Source: Bradyrhizobiaceae bacterium PARB1
GTDB taxonomy: Bacteria; Pseudomonadota; Alphaproteobacteria; Rhizobiales; Xanthobacteraceae
DNA: 64,000 nt
NCBI GenBank assembly: GCA_002256345.1
Contig: NKIY01000002.1
Span: forward strand, 744,001-808,000
Direction: 5' to 3'
Shown one piece after another: positions 1 to 9,525 of this stretch (positions are counted from its first letter, which is position 1; each line of letters starts with the position of its first letter). The notes beneath the pieces were generated by a model. That model worked only from the letters and a program-made list of their open reading frames with translations. It made no database searches and was not told where the DNA came from. The position numbers and the translations under genes are program-made.

Positions 1-2350
1 GGAACGAGTAGTCCGTGCCGCATTTCGGACAGCAGAAGGGCTGCGCCATCCTCGGGCGCACCTCCTGCCCCTTGGCGTTCCGGATCGCGTCGTTCGTTTG
101 AAAATACACATGGCCGCCTATGTGCCCGGCAGGCACATCGTCCCGTTCGGTCACCGCGCCAGAGGTAGGATCGAGCGCCGCTCTCGTCCAAAGATCATAC
201 CCTCGTTCCGAGATCTTCGGCTCGGCACTCTTCGGCCAGAACACCGCGAACTGCTTCCAGGTCATCTTGTCGTAGTATTCGGACCCGGCCTTCTCCGGAA
301 TTCCTTCCAAATCGGCCGCGGAAGGCAGCAATTCGATCACCCGGGTGTTTCCGGCGGCCGAACCGCGTTGCCCTCCCAGGAGAAGCTCGCCGCATGCCTC
401 GCAATAGAGGAGCTCGAACAGGCGCCTGCCCCGCGTGGCGTCGGGTGCGGCCTTGCCGTGCGAGACACCCCGCTCGATGGTGAGGTCGTCCACCTTGATG
501 CCAGCGTTCCCGAGCCTCACCGAGCCGAAAAGACCCTCGACGTTTCGAATGAACCCGTGGAAGCGGAAGGACGGAAGCCCCGGAGGCGTGTCGGCGCGAT
601 GCCCGGCACTTTCCGGCAGCGCGCGCACCAGCATGAGTCCTCGCAAAGCCTTCGTCGCCGTCTCGGCGCCGAATATCCTGCTTGCGAGCTTGTCGATCGA
701 CGTGGCCCTGACATTTCCGTCGATCGTGCAGGAGCTCGTCAGTATCTCGGCCGCTCGGTTCGATAGCTTCTGAACGACGTCCTTCTCCCAGGCGCCGAGC
801 CCGAGAGCGACGGCGATGGCTTTCAGGGCATCAACGACGGGTGGCGACCGAGGAACGTCCCGTACGACGCCTTCACCTTGCGGATCGCAGGCATCGATGA
901 GCGCCTCGAAAGGTTCGCGGGAGAGCTTCGGCACCTCGATCTGATCGAGATGCGGCTTCCCCGGCACGACGCAGTCCAGCCAGAACTTAAGATCGGTCGT
1001 TCCGGCGTCGCCGGCGGCGGGGCTGGTTCCGTAGGGTGCGAAGAGGTCCCGCAGATAGCGGAGGCTGTGCTTCTCGTTCTCGGCATCCAGCGGCAGCGAC
1101 GCGCTGGAAGCGAGTATGCGCAGCTTGTGGATCCGGCGGGGATCGTCGAGTCCCAGTCGCTGCAGCAGTGACTTGATCAGGAAGGACACTTCCGTTCCGG
1201 CCGATCCTCGAACGAGATGGAGTTCGTCGACGACGAAGAACAGATATGCATCCGGATCGGACTCCAGCCAGCGGCGTGTCGCCTCGAAGACGTCATCCTC
1301 GACCTCGCGCGACAACATGGTGCCCAACATGGACGCGTTCGTGACCAGGATGTCCGGCGGGGCCCGATGCATGTCCCACCGCCCGGCCATTTCCCCGCCA
1401 TCGATCGAGGGGAAGATGTACCTGGTGGGCTCCGGCGGCTTCTTTCCCGCTGCGTGAGCTTTCCGAAGCTCCTCGCGGTCGTGTTCGCGCGCCGCTTCCT
1501 GATCGCTGGCGAAACGACGCATCTCCTCCCGGAATTCTTCGCCACGCCGCGCCCGCCGTGCTTTCTCGCCCTTCTCCTGCGATTTGCGCGGATGCCGTTC
1601 GTATCCCGTAACCGGCGTCGTTCGCGTGTACTGACCGAAGAATATCCGGTTGCCGGAGAATCTTCTGTCCATCACGGCCCGAGCCGCATCGGAGTCGAGC
1701 GTTCGGCGGAGACGCACCATCTGATCGTCGACGAGCGCATTCATGGGATAGAGGATGATCGCGCGGAGCGCCTTCGGCCGTTGCTGGCTTTCATTGCGTC
1801 GCATGTGGACGAAGGCATCGCCGCCCGCCCACCACCTCTCCTGCAGAAATCCGGCGTTCGGAGCGGGCCATTTCACCGCTTCGTTCGCGATCGTGGCCAG
1901 GATCGGGAGCATGAAGCTCTCCGTCTTGCCGGAGCCGGTGCCCGATGTGACGATGCCGGGCTGGCCCGGCTTCGATCCGCGAAAGAGCATCTCCACCTGA
2001 TGGATGTAGGGATTGTACGTCGAAGCCCGCTTCACCGGCCCGTCGGCGTCTTTTCCGTCGAACAAGCCTGAGAGCGCCAGTTCGACGAAAGCTTCGCGCC
2101 CTTCCTGCGAGAGATGCCCGAGCCGGGCGTCCGAAATGACCTTCTCCAGAGGGTCCTCGTACTGCTGATAGCGCGGAACCGGCTCGACGAACGGTGCCGT
2201 GGCGAGGGCGCCGTCGGATTCCAGAAGGTGCCGGCGCGCCCCGGCCGTGTCGGCATCGGAAATGCGAAACGCGGTCTCCACGTACGAGATGAAGAAATCC
2301 TTGATGCGTTCGAAACCCCCAATCGGATCAAGCACGAGACGCCCCTCCAT
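1..2350 (-). CDS. druE: DruE-like DEXH helicase, partial (runs off left edge)
   Basis: Very large superfamily 2 helicase, the presumed motor of a Druantia defence system. About 783 codons are visible with no stop. Walker A (TSGTGSGKTES) lies near residues 135-145 and a DELH Walker B box near 375-378, followed by an SSAS motif III-like stretch. Cys pairs YCEACGE and CCPKCG near the visible end suggest zinc-binding segments, as in DUF1998-type helicases. The ATG at 2350 overlaps the end of the upstream gene by 23 bases, so the two are likely co-translated. DISARM DrmA-type helicases look similar, but the neighbouring methyltransferase and two large unknown genes in this order favour Druantia type II. 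The C-terminal part cannot be assessed here. Confidence 0.8.
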   Translation of the reverse strand, partial: MEGRLVLDPIGGFERIKDFFISYVETAFRISDADTAGARRHLLESDGALATAPFVEPVPRYQQYEDPLEKVISDARLGHLSQEGREAFVELALSGLFDGKDADGPVKRASTYNPYIHQVEMLFRGSKPGQPGIVTSGTGSGKTESFMLPILATIANEAVKWPAPNAGFLQERWWAGGDAFVHMRRNESQQRPKALRAIILYPMNALVDDQMVRLRRTLDSDAARAVMDRRFSGNRIFFGQYTRTTPVTGYERHPRKSQEKGEKARRARRGEEFREEMRRFASDQEAAREHDREELRKAHAAGKKPPEPTRYIFPSIDGGEMAGRWDMHRAPPDILVTNASMLGTMLSREVEDDVFEATRRWLESDPDAYLFFVVDELHLVRGSAGTEVSFLIKSLLQRLGLDDPRRIHKLRILASSASLPLDAENEKHSLRYLRDLFAPYGTSPAAGDAGTTDLKFWLDCVVPGKPHLDQIEVPKLSREPFEALIDACDPQGEGVVRDVPRSPPVVDALKAIAVALGLGAWEKDVVQKLSNRAAEILTSSCTIDGNVRATSIDKLASRIFGAETATKALRGLMLVRALPESAGHRADTPPGLPSFRFHGFIRNVEGLFGSVRLGNAGIKVDDLTIERGVSHGKAAPDATRGRRLFELLYCEACGELLLGGQRGSAAGNTRVIELLPSAADLEGIPEKAGSEYYDKMTWKQFAVFWPKSAEPKISERGYDLWTRAALDPTSGAVTERDDVPAGHIGGHVYFQTNDAIRNAKGQEVRPRMAQPFCCPKCGTDYSF

Positions 2351-4424
2351 TGTCGATCAACTTGAGCGCCGGCTTGTGATCCATCGCGGCGGTCTCGAGT
2401 ATCTCCCGCACGAACGCGCCGGCGTCCTCCTTCAGGACGGCCTTGGCTATCGGAACGAATGCCGCAAGCCAGCGAGCTTCGGAGATCGACAGCCTCATCT
2501 TCGAGGTGGCCGTCACCTGCAACGCCGCTGCGGGATCGAACGGCAGTTCGGAAACATCCACGACGCGCTCGAATTCTTCGTCCGCGATCCATGCCAAAGC
2601 ATGACTACCGGCGGACCGATCGATCCACCCCTCGGCGCGAAAAACCAGAGCCTGCTTGGGAGCTTCCTCGTCGCTTTCGGCGGAGCGTGTCACGCATAGC
2701 AATAGCTCCTTCGGAATCGAACGATGTCTGCCGGCGCGACGGAGGCCGTCGATCCAGAAGCCGGACGGCGACAGCTCCGCCCGCCGGATCGCGCAGAGCC
2801 TTACCTTGGGCGAACTCCGCGCGTCGTCGAGAGCGTGCCCCAGCGCGGTCAGCGCTCCATCGCCCGGCCTACGCCAGAGATCGTCGAAAGTGATGACGGT
2901 CGGATCGCAGTCGAGGATTGTCGCGGCGCCACCCGCGAGCATGGATGCCAAAATATCCAGCACCTCGTCTGCTTCCGGACCTTCGATGACGGGGACGATG
3001 CCGCTCAGCACCAGGGAAGCGACCTTGGCAACGTTTCGCCGCCCCGGCTCGGTGAGAAGTTGCGACGTCTTGAGCCAGTCCGGAATGCCGTCAATCGCCA
3101 GCGGCCGCGCCGTCGGCGGTGCGCCGACGAGCGGGAACAGCGGGGTCGCTCCGGTCTTGGGCGATGCGTCGCGCGCGCCCTGCAGCGCCTGGTCCATGCG
3201 CAACAGCCGGTCGATGTCGGACTTGCGTTCCGTGACCAATGAACCCAGACGGGCGACGTCGGCTTCCAGTTGCTCGACCTCCGTCTCCTTCACACGGCGC
3301 GCTTCATGCAGGGCGTCCCGGCTGTTCTCCAGATCGCCTACCGCCGCCTCCAGCTCCGCTTTTCTCGCCTCGAGGCCCGACAGCGCGGCGCTGCGCTCGA
3401 CATCCATCCGTTCCTGGAGTTCCTGAAGACCGGAAGCCTCCAAATCATCCAGATCTGCCTTGAGCTTTTCGGCTCGCTCGCGTCTGACGGCGTCGAACTC
3501 GACCTCCAACGCCGCGGTCAGATCTGCGGTCAGTGCAGCCCGCTTCGCCTCCACCGCATCCGAAGTCAGTCGCGAAATCTCGTCTTCGATACGGGCGGCG
3601 ACCGCGGGATCGCGCCGGAGCGCCACCATGAAGTCCCCCACCAGCGACGGGCTCGATGTCAGGATTTCGCCGAGCCGCTTCGACCGCGAGATCTCCCTGA
3701 CGATGTTCGGATCCGGCTCCCCCGCGCCCGAGAGCAGCTGCTCGAGCCTGCCTGCATGATCGGCGAGCATCTCGGCGACGGCCACCCTCGCCTTCTGCTC
3801 TCCATCACCGTCCGACGCAGCCGAGCGTATGATCCGCTCGACGTATTGGGCGTCGGTGATCCAGTTTGCGAGCCGGACCTCGGGCGACTGATGGTTCTTT
3901 TCTATCAGCGAGACCGAACCGCCGGGCGTCGGGATGGCGAGAACCTTGGCAGCATCGAAACCGTAGACCGGCAGCCGCGCCATGTCGGCGGACGTCGCCC
4001 GACTTCTGCCGTCGTCGGCCTTGGCCATCTTCACGACGATCATCTCATCGGCACCTATCCGATAGACCTTTTCGCCGACGGAGCCGTCCTGGAGCCCGGT
4101 CTCGACCAGCAGCCTCCGAGCCGCCTCTTCGCCGGACAGGCCGCTCAGATCCTCGAACGGAAGCAACTTTCTGGAAGTCGGCGAAATCCAACGTCTCCGG
4201 CGCGGAGGTCCGTCCAATGCCGGCTTCGCGATCACCCAGTCGTCCTGCTTCAGGAACGCGCGCGCTCCGCGAAGCTCGATCTCGCCGTCCGGAGGGAAAT
4301 CGGTCTGTGACGTGTGCGTGAGGTCACGCATCACGCCGTCGACGGACTGCGCGCGCGCCTTCATGAAAACCGAGTCCCGCACACGGGTGCACTGACCGAC
4401 TACGAAGGTGTTGTTCGCGCTCAT
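2328..4424 (-). CDS. druG: DruG-like protein of a Druantia type II system, coiled-coil
   Basis: A 698-residue protein with no recognised enzymatic motif. The central third (about residues 270-420) is a long Glu/Lys/Arg/Leu-rich coiled coil. The C-terminal third resembles a P-loop-like fold without a convincing Walker A (IEGPEADEV where a loop would be expected). The start is ATG 4424, whose ATGA overlaps the stop of the upstream gene. A longer reading frame back to 4538 exists, but the coupling overlap makes 4424 far more likely. The name rests on gene order (methyltransferase, large, large, helicase), not on a recognisable domain. The role in defence is inferred from the family. Confidence 0.65.
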   Translation of the reverse strand: MSANNTFVVGQCTRVRDSVFMKARAQSVDGVMRDLTHTSQTDFPPDGEIELRGARAFLKQDDWVIAKPALDGPPRRRRWISPTSRKLLPFEDLSGLSGEEAARRLLVETGLQDGSVGEKVYRIGADEMIVVKMAKADDGRSRATSADMARLPVYGFDAAKVLAIPTPGGSVSLIEKNHQSPEVRLANWITDAQYVERIIRSAASDGDGEQKARVAVAEMLADHAGRLEQLLSGAGEPDPNIVREISRSKRLGEILTSSPSLVGDFMVALRRDPAVAARIEDEISRLTSDAVEAKRAALTADLTAALEVEFDAVRRERAEKLKADLDDLEASGLQELQERMDVERSAALSGLEARKAELEAAVGDLENSRDALHEARRVKETEVEQLEADVARLGSLVTERKSDIDRLLRMDQALQGARDASPKTGATPLFPLVGAPPTARPLAIDGIPDWLKTSQLLTEPGRRNVAKVASLVLSGIVPVIEGPEADEVLDILASMLAGGAATILDCDPTVITFDDLWRRPGDGALTALGHALDDARSSPKVRLCAIRRAELSPSGFWIDGLRRAGRHRSIPKELLLCVTRSAESDEEAPKQALVFRAEGWIDRSAGSHALAWIADEEFERVVDVSELPFDPAAALQVTATSKMRLSISEARWLAAFVPIAKAVLKEDAGAFVREILETAAMDHKPALKLIDNGGASRA

Positions 4425-6979
4425 TGTCTGCTCCGCTGTGTCGCGTAGAGAGGCGCCCGCCCGGAGATCAGGTGCCCGTCGGTGAAGATCAATCGCTCTG
4501 CATGGCCGCTGCGTCTGCTCGACGCGACGGCGTCCCAAGAGGCCTTGAACGTGGTGCCCGGGTCGACGGCCCCCGGCATCAACCGGGCGACGGCGGCGGC
4601 CTGGCTCGCAGTGGATGGATAAGCGTAGCCGCCCGGCGGAAGGATCTCCGCGTTCCGGAGATTTTCATAGCGAAGCCACAGCGCGATGCGATCGGGCAGG
4701 AATCCGTCACGACCGGTCCGGACCAGGCGGTCCGCTTCGAAGCGATACATCGTCTTCCCGGCGCACATGTGCGCGTGGACGATCGCGCCGCATCGGGATA
4801 CGAATTTACGCTCCGGGCCGCCGCCGGTCACGATATAGACATCGTGATCGCGCTCCTCGAGATGGATCCATCTCGCGAGCTTCACCCGCGAAGCGGAGAC
4901 ATCGAAACCGAACCTTCCGGCTTCCCACGACCACGTGGATGCCGATCGATATGCTTCGAGGCGGCGCTGCGGAGCGTCCTCGACCGAAGCCGGACGTCGG
5001 CCCGGCATCCTTGCCGAGGCCGAAGGCCATCCAAGCCTGTCCGCGAGCTCCTCGATCGGTGCCCCGACGGCCCCGACCAGCGGAACGCTCCAAGGAGATG
5101 CCACCCGTCTGAACGCTTGCCCGCCGAGCGACTTCACGGTGTGCCGGAAGTCCCGGCGCTGCAGCGCCCCGAGGCAGCCGTCGATCAACACGATATCTTC
5201 GCTCGCGGAGCGCAGCGGCACCAATGTCACGGGCACCATGCCCCAGGTGCGTCCTTTGAAGCGTGCTCGGAGGAAGGGCTCCAACACGGCTGCGTCCTGC
5301 AAGCTGCGGAGAAAGTCCCATGCACTGATTTCGGCCGGAAGCACGCTCTCGATCAAAGGGATCAGGTCGCCTTCGCCCCACCCCCTGCGGCCGCCGGCGT
5401 AGATCGCCTCGAGGAGGTCGTCGAGCGCTTCGGGCACGGCATCCCAGGCTCGCGGCGGATCGGCCACCCGCGATTGCAGCTGGACGGCATCGGTCCACTC
5501 CGGCGACTTCACCGCGCCTGCCGGCGCCTCGGCGTCGTGGACGAACGCGTCCGCCACGAAATTCAGACGCGTGGCAGTCGTAGGCGAGCTTCGAAGTTCG
5601 AATGCGCCGCCGAGCGGTCGCCGAGACCTGATGGAGTACAGGTTGGGCTCGATCTCCCTGCAGGTGATGGAAGGAGCCGCATCGCCATCCTCGCCGATAA
5701 CGGTCGGCAAGCCGAGATCCGTCGATATTTTCGGAAGAACCGCGCGCCGTCCGAGCCAATGATGGCCGATCCGCACGCCACCGGTCATCGTGACGCCCGA
5801 GATTGTCGGCGGCAAGTCTCCGTTCGCAAGCAGGCGGCGCAATGCGTCCTCGGCCTTCGCGATCGAAACGGGGTCGTTGGTGATGCTCCAGTCTCCGCTC
5901 TGGCGCAACTTGCCGAGCTTCGAGCCGACGGATGCCGTCGCGCGCGCGTTCAAACCGACCTTGATCTCGCCGCGACAGTCGGAAAATCGGGGAACGGCGG
6001 TCCAGCGGGCGGACCCGGTACGCTTGAACACGACGTATCCGGAATCCGACACCTTGCGGAGGTTGGACGGACCGATCCTGGCTACGGCCTCGACGGCGGA
6101 TTGTAGCGTTGCGTGCACGCTGGCGCCGTGCCGTTTCCCGGCGACGTCGATCCGGAAATTGAGCAAGCCGTCCTCATCCGGATAGACCTCCATGAGAACG
6201 TCCATAGGCATCGCGACGTTGCGTCCCGACGCCACGGACAGCACGAACTTCCAAAAGCGATGATCGCCGAGCGTGCGCTGGTCGTCGAGATAGGCCGCAT
6301 AGAACTCGTCGAACGCGTCATGCAGGCCTTTGGAGGCGCTCGAACGATCGACCAGATTGCGAAGCGTCGCCAGCATCACCCGCTCGTCGGAGGCGATCCC
6401 CGGATTTTGACTGAAGAAATGACCTAGAAAGGTATGGTCGCGGCGAGACGGGAACGAGAGCCGCAACGTGTGACCGATCTGAACCCATCCGTCCTCATCC
6501 GGCAGGACGAGCTTTCGGAACGCCCCGCCGGACTTGGCCTGACGCGCAAGCCAGGCCCGGAGTGCTCGCCACATGATGGCGATCCCGGACAACTTCGAGA
6601 AGCTTCTGTTGACGCCGAGGAACGCGGCGAGCTTCGGCCGGAATTGATCGGAGGCGGAATCGCCGTCTCTCTGACTGTCCACGAAGATGGTCAGAGCAAG
6701 ATAGGCGAAGCAACCGGGACAATCGGGTGCGAGCTTCTTGTTGAAGTAGCCGTCCTCGAGCGCCCAGTATAGCGCGCTCCGCTCCGCCAGAAGGGCCCTC
6801 TTGAAAGAAGAGACTGCCTCGTCACCCGCGGAGGGCTCTGCCCCAGCCGCAATCGCCAGCGTCTCAGGGCTTACGTCGAACGACCTGATGGGACCCACGC
6901 CCTCACCCGCCGATGTGAGGAAGCGCCGAGTCAGCGCTCCTTCCCACTCTGCCAGGCTGCGCGGCAGGTCGGCGGCCAT
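4421..6979 (-). CDS. druF: DruF-like protein of a Druantia type II system
   Basis: An 852-residue protein without recognised catalytic motifs. It begins ADLPRSLAEWEGAL after the Met. ATG 6979 sits one base after the TGA of the methyltransferase gene, giving tight translational coupling. A GTG at 7036 would add 19 residues but overlap the methyltransferase by 56 bases. There is no signal peptide and no membrane segment, so it is a cytoplasmic protein. In type II Druantia a protein of about this size sits between the methyltransferase and the coiled-coil protein, and that position is the basis of the name. Its biochemical role is unknown. Confidence 0.65.
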   Translation of the reverse strand: MAADLPRSLAEWEGALTRRFLTSAGEGVGPIRSFDVSPETLAIAAGAEPSAGDEAVSSFKRALLAERSALYWALEDGYFNKKLAPDCPGCFAYLALTIFVDSQRDGDSASDQFRPKLAAFLGVNRSFSKLSGIAIMWRALRAWLARQAKSGGAFRKLVLPDEDGWVQIGHTLRLSFPSRRDHTFLGHFFSQNPGIASDERVMLATLRNLVDRSSASKGLHDAFDEFYAAYLDDQRTLGDHRFWKFVLSVASGRNVAMPMDVLMEVYPDEDGLLNFRIDVAGKRHGASVHATLQSAVEAVARIGPSNLRKVSDSGYVVFKRTGSARWTAVPRFSDCRGEIKVGLNARATASVGSKLGKLRQSGDWSITNDPVSIAKAEDALRRLLANGDLPPTISGVTMTGGVRIGHHWLGRRAVLPKISTDLGLPTVIGEDGDAAPSITCREIEPNLYSIRSRRPLGGAFELRSSPTTATRLNFVADAFVHDAEAPAGAVKSPEWTDAVQLQSRVADPPRAWDAVPEALDDLLEAIYAGGRRGWGEGDLIPLIESVLPAEISAWDFLRSLQDAAVLEPFLRARFKGRTWGMVPVTLVPLRSASEDIVLIDGCLGALQRRDFRHTVKSLGGQAFRRVASPWSVPLVGAVGAPIEELADRLGWPSASARMPGRRPASVEDAPQRRLEAYRSASTWSWEAGRFGFDVSASRVKLARWIHLEERDHDVYIVTGGGPERKFVSRCGAIVHAHMCAGKTMYRFEADRLVRTGRDGFLPDRIALWLRYENLRNAEILPPGGYAYPSTASQAAAVARLMPGAVDPGTTFKASWDAVASSRRSGHAERLIFTDGHLISGRAPLYATQRSRQ

Positions 6980-6980
6980 C

Positions 6981-8204
6981 TCAAACCCGAAGCTCGAGCT
7001 GACCGCGCCGGCGCCCCCGGGACGGAAGCTGGGCACGCCCGACCGCCTCGCCGCCCTGGCCCGCGCCGCGGACCGAGCGCAACAGCGGATTGAAGAGCTT
7101 CGATCGAAGGAATGCGACGACGGGAACGGCGACGCCGTCGCCGATCACCTTGAACGCGAAGTCGTACATCTCCGGAAGCTTGTAGTCGCCCTTGAGCCCC
7201 ATCAGAGATGCTGCTTCCGCGGGCGAGAGAAGGCGTGTCCTGACATTGGAGCCTTTCACGACGATCACCCGGGGTCTCGAGCCGCCGCCCTTTGGAGTCC
7301 GCAGGCAGCCGGCGAGTCCCCGGAAGCAGATCTCGGTCCTTTGCACCGTCTTCCCGTCCAGAGGCCGCATGCGCAGGGACAGCGTGCCGACCACACGCTT
7401 GCCGGACTTCTTTGCCTCCGACAACTTCTGCCTATGGATGTCGGACATCATGCCGATCAGACGTCTGGTCTCAGCGGGCGTATGCCATTCCACTCCGACC
7501 GGCTTCTCCTTCACGACCCTGTTGAGCGTCTTGGCAAGCTGCGGAGGGGTACCGAGATTGAACCAGATCCATTGTTCGCGGCATTGTGGCGACAGCTTTT
7601 CGACCGCCGCGACGAGCGGGTCCGGATGCCAGGTCGGATGCGGGCCCGCACGGACGAGTTCGGGCGCGATCCGGGCGGACTTCGAAATCGCCACGATGAA
7701 CACCCGCTGCCGCGATTGCGGAAGGAAATGTCTGGCGTCGACCATGACGGCACCGGTCCGCATGCCGAGCCGGTCCAGAGCAGCCACGACAGTCTTGAAT
7801 TCCTCGCCGCCGTTGGTCGTGAGCAGTCCGACGACGTTCTCCAGAACGACGAGGCGCGGCAGCCGGCCGTTCGCCTTGAGACGCTTCATCAGGTCAATGA
7901 AGGCCCAAAAGGTGCCTGAGCGCGTTCGATTTGCCCCGCCGGCCTGGCCGATGCCGAGCCCGTTGCCGGCGGTCGACAGGTCCTGGCAGGGAAAAGACGC
8001 CCATGCGAGGTCGGCGCGACGACCAAGGCTCTCCGGCTCGACGTTGGCGATGTCCTCATGCAGGATCTCGGCGTCGCCCCAGTTGTCCGCATACACCCGC
8101 GCTTTCAGCGGATCGAAGTCGTTCGCGAACTGGCACTTCCACCGGCCCCCCAGACCAGCGCGCACCATTCCCCCTCCGGCAAAGAATTCCAGATAGCTCG
8201 GCAC
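6981..8204 (-). CDS. druM: C5-cytosine DNA methyltransferase (DruM-like)
   Basis: Transfers a methyl group from S-adenosylmethionine to cytosine C5 in DNA, presumably marking host DNA for the adjacent defence system. Visible motifs are FAGGGMVRAGLGG (motif I, SAM binding) at the N-terminus, PCQDLSTAGN (motif IV, catalytic Cys), ENVVGLL (motif VI) and QSRQRVF (motif VIII). The start is GTG 8204, preceded by GGGAGAGG at good spacing and giving 407 residues. An upstream extension of the frame is not protein-like. It is the first gene of a four-gene minus-strand operon. A solitary Dcm-type enzyme is the alternative if the Druantia assignment fails. Confidence 0.9.
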   Translation of the reverse strand: MPSYLEFFAGGGMVRAGLGGRWKCQFANDFDPLKARVYADNWGDAEILHEDIANVEPESLGRRADLAWASFPCQDLSTAGNGLGIGQAGGANRTRSGTFWAFIDLMKRLKANGRLPRLVVLENVVGLLTTNGGEEFKTVVAALDRLGMRTGAVMVDARHFLPQSRQRVFIVAISKSARIAPELVRAGPHPTWHPDPLVAAVEKLSPQCREQWIWFNLGTPPQLAKTLNRVVKEKPVGVEWHTPAETRRLIGMMSDIHRQKLSEAKKSGKRVVGTLSLRMRPLDGKTVQRTEICFRGLAGCLRTPKGGGSRPRVIVVKGSNVRTRLLSPAEAASLMGLKGDYKLPEMYDFAFKVIGDGVAVPVVAFLRSKLFNPLLRSVRGAGQGGEAVGRAQLPSRGRRRGQLELRV

Positions 8205-8383
8205 GTCAGACGCCTCTCCCGCTCTTCGCTGCCATCTTCTGCCCTGGGGCAGCAAAAGAACAGCCGAGCAATTGCGGCCTCGACGCATCGAGTGCTTGAG
8301 ATGTCTCCATTTCCTGCCCCAGCTCCAAACCGGTCGTGTTGTAGGATCCGACCATGGCTGTCTACGAGTAGACGTGATGCACC

Positions 8384-8509
8384 ATGGCGCGCATATACAA
8401 ACCAACCTCAGCTTTCGATCACGAACTGTCCGACCTTCGTGCCCACAAAAGCGGCAGAATCGTCGCACGGGTTAGGATATACCGCAAGGACAATCGGTTG
8501 CAGCTTTAG
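8384..8509 (+). pseudogene. Truncated RelE/HigB-type toxin remnant
   Basis: A 41-codon frame reading MARIYKPTSAFDHELSDLR, then a stretch resembling HKSGRIVARVRIYRKDN, then a stop. The pattern (aromatic start, FD..L..L, K..RIVARVRR) resembles the N-terminal half of the putative addiction-module killer family (RelE/HigB superfamily). Those proteins are about 100 residues, so the C-terminal half and any antitoxin are missing. It lies in the 415-base gap between druM and the MarR gene, where nothing else was recognised. The similarity is by eye only. Confidence 0.4.
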
Positions 8510-8618
8510 TTGAAAGCCCCCTTAGCGCCCCGCTCCGGCATTAAGGCGAACGGCACCGCGACCCGGCGTCGAAAGCTCTCCAAGCTCTAGCAACGCATGC
8601 TGCGGGTCACTCATACGA

Positions 8619-9152
8619 CTATCGTCGGCAATTCTTCCGCATGATGCTCATGACCTTGCGGAAAGACGACATCTGCTCCGCGGTCGCCCCCTGCAGAATA
8701 GACTCGTCCGCAGCCTTGCGCGCCGGCCCGCTCTTTCGTACGAGCTCCCTGCCCCGCCGAGTGAGCCCGATCATGCTTCCGCGCGTGTCATTTTCCTTGG
8801 GACGCCTCTGAACGATTCCGGCAGCCTCGAGCTTCGCGATCTCCGAGCTAATGAACTGGCTGGAAACCGATAACGCGGCCGCTAGGGCGCCCACGGCGAC
8901 CGAACGCATTTCGGAGATTGCCATCACGGCGCTCAATTGGAATGCCGTCACGCCAGCATCTCGCGCGACGTGGGACCGAGCTTTCGCGACGAGCTGCGCA
9001 ACCCCGAGCAGATCCCTGACAAGCTCGCTCGATCCGTTACCGTCTTCCCCCGACAACGAGCTCGCATCGACCGTGATGCGCTCCGAAGATCTGTCTTCCG
9101 TTTCGATCGCGTCGATATTCGGCACCACTTGGCGCCGGCGTGTCCTCGGCAT
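8619..9152 (-). CDS. MarR family transcriptional regulator
   Basis: A 177-residue winged-helix repressor-type protein. The core (from LLGVAQLVAKARSHVARDAG) contains a wHTH with AVGALAAALSVSSQFISSEI as recognition region, then LEAAGIVQRRP and NDTRGSMIGLTRRG as the wing. This is the canonical MarR pattern. The start is ATG 9152, behind GGAAGAG. A GTG five codons upstream is possible. The N-terminal 45 residues are polar and probably disordered. It is convergent with nothing and points away from the histidine kinase gene, so its target is unclear. Ligand unknown. Confidence 0.85.
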   Translation of the reverse strand: MPRTRRRQVVPNIDAIETEDRSSERITVDASSLSGEDGNGSSELVRDLLGVAQLVAKARSHVARDAGVTAFQLSAVMAISEMRSVAVGALAAALSVSSQFISSEIAKLEAAGIVQRRPKENDTRGSMIGLTRRGRELVRKSGPARKAADESILQGATAEQMSSFRKVMSIMRKNCRR

Positions 9153-9525
9153 GTCTCTTCCGTCCACTCGATCTCATACTCCGTGGCGGCTCACCGTCGG
9201 CACCGGTGGCCGCTGCAGGGCCGCTCTGACGCAACAACGGTGCGACTGCGGAAGTTGCAATGCGCGTACCCGGAACATGTGTCAATCCAACGCGCGGACG
9301 TCGGCAATGACCGGCAAGAGCGGGTGCCGCAACGCGCGATCATCCAAATCGACATGGATACCGTTTGCTGCCCCGTCGAACAGCGATACGCGCGCCTCCG
9401 AGATCGGTTGCGGCCGTACTGAGCGCCATTTTGCGCGTTTCAAGCTACCGCAAGTTCGTCTACGGTTGCGGACCGATGAAGGGCGCGCTTTGCAGCTCGT
9501 CGGCTGTCAGAGTTACGCCAGATAG
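9153..9525. other. Intergenic region without recognised gene
   Basis: This 373-base gap lies between the divergent MarR and histidine kinase genes. It should hold both promoters. No convincing -10/-35 pair, RNA gene or repeat was seen, and the open frames in it do not look like proteins. Confidence 0.4.

Noticed and set aside
4424-6106. 560-codon plus-strand frame opposite the druF-like gene
   Set aside because: Arg/Pro/His-rich shadow translation. The minus-strand frame has coupled starts with both neighbours.
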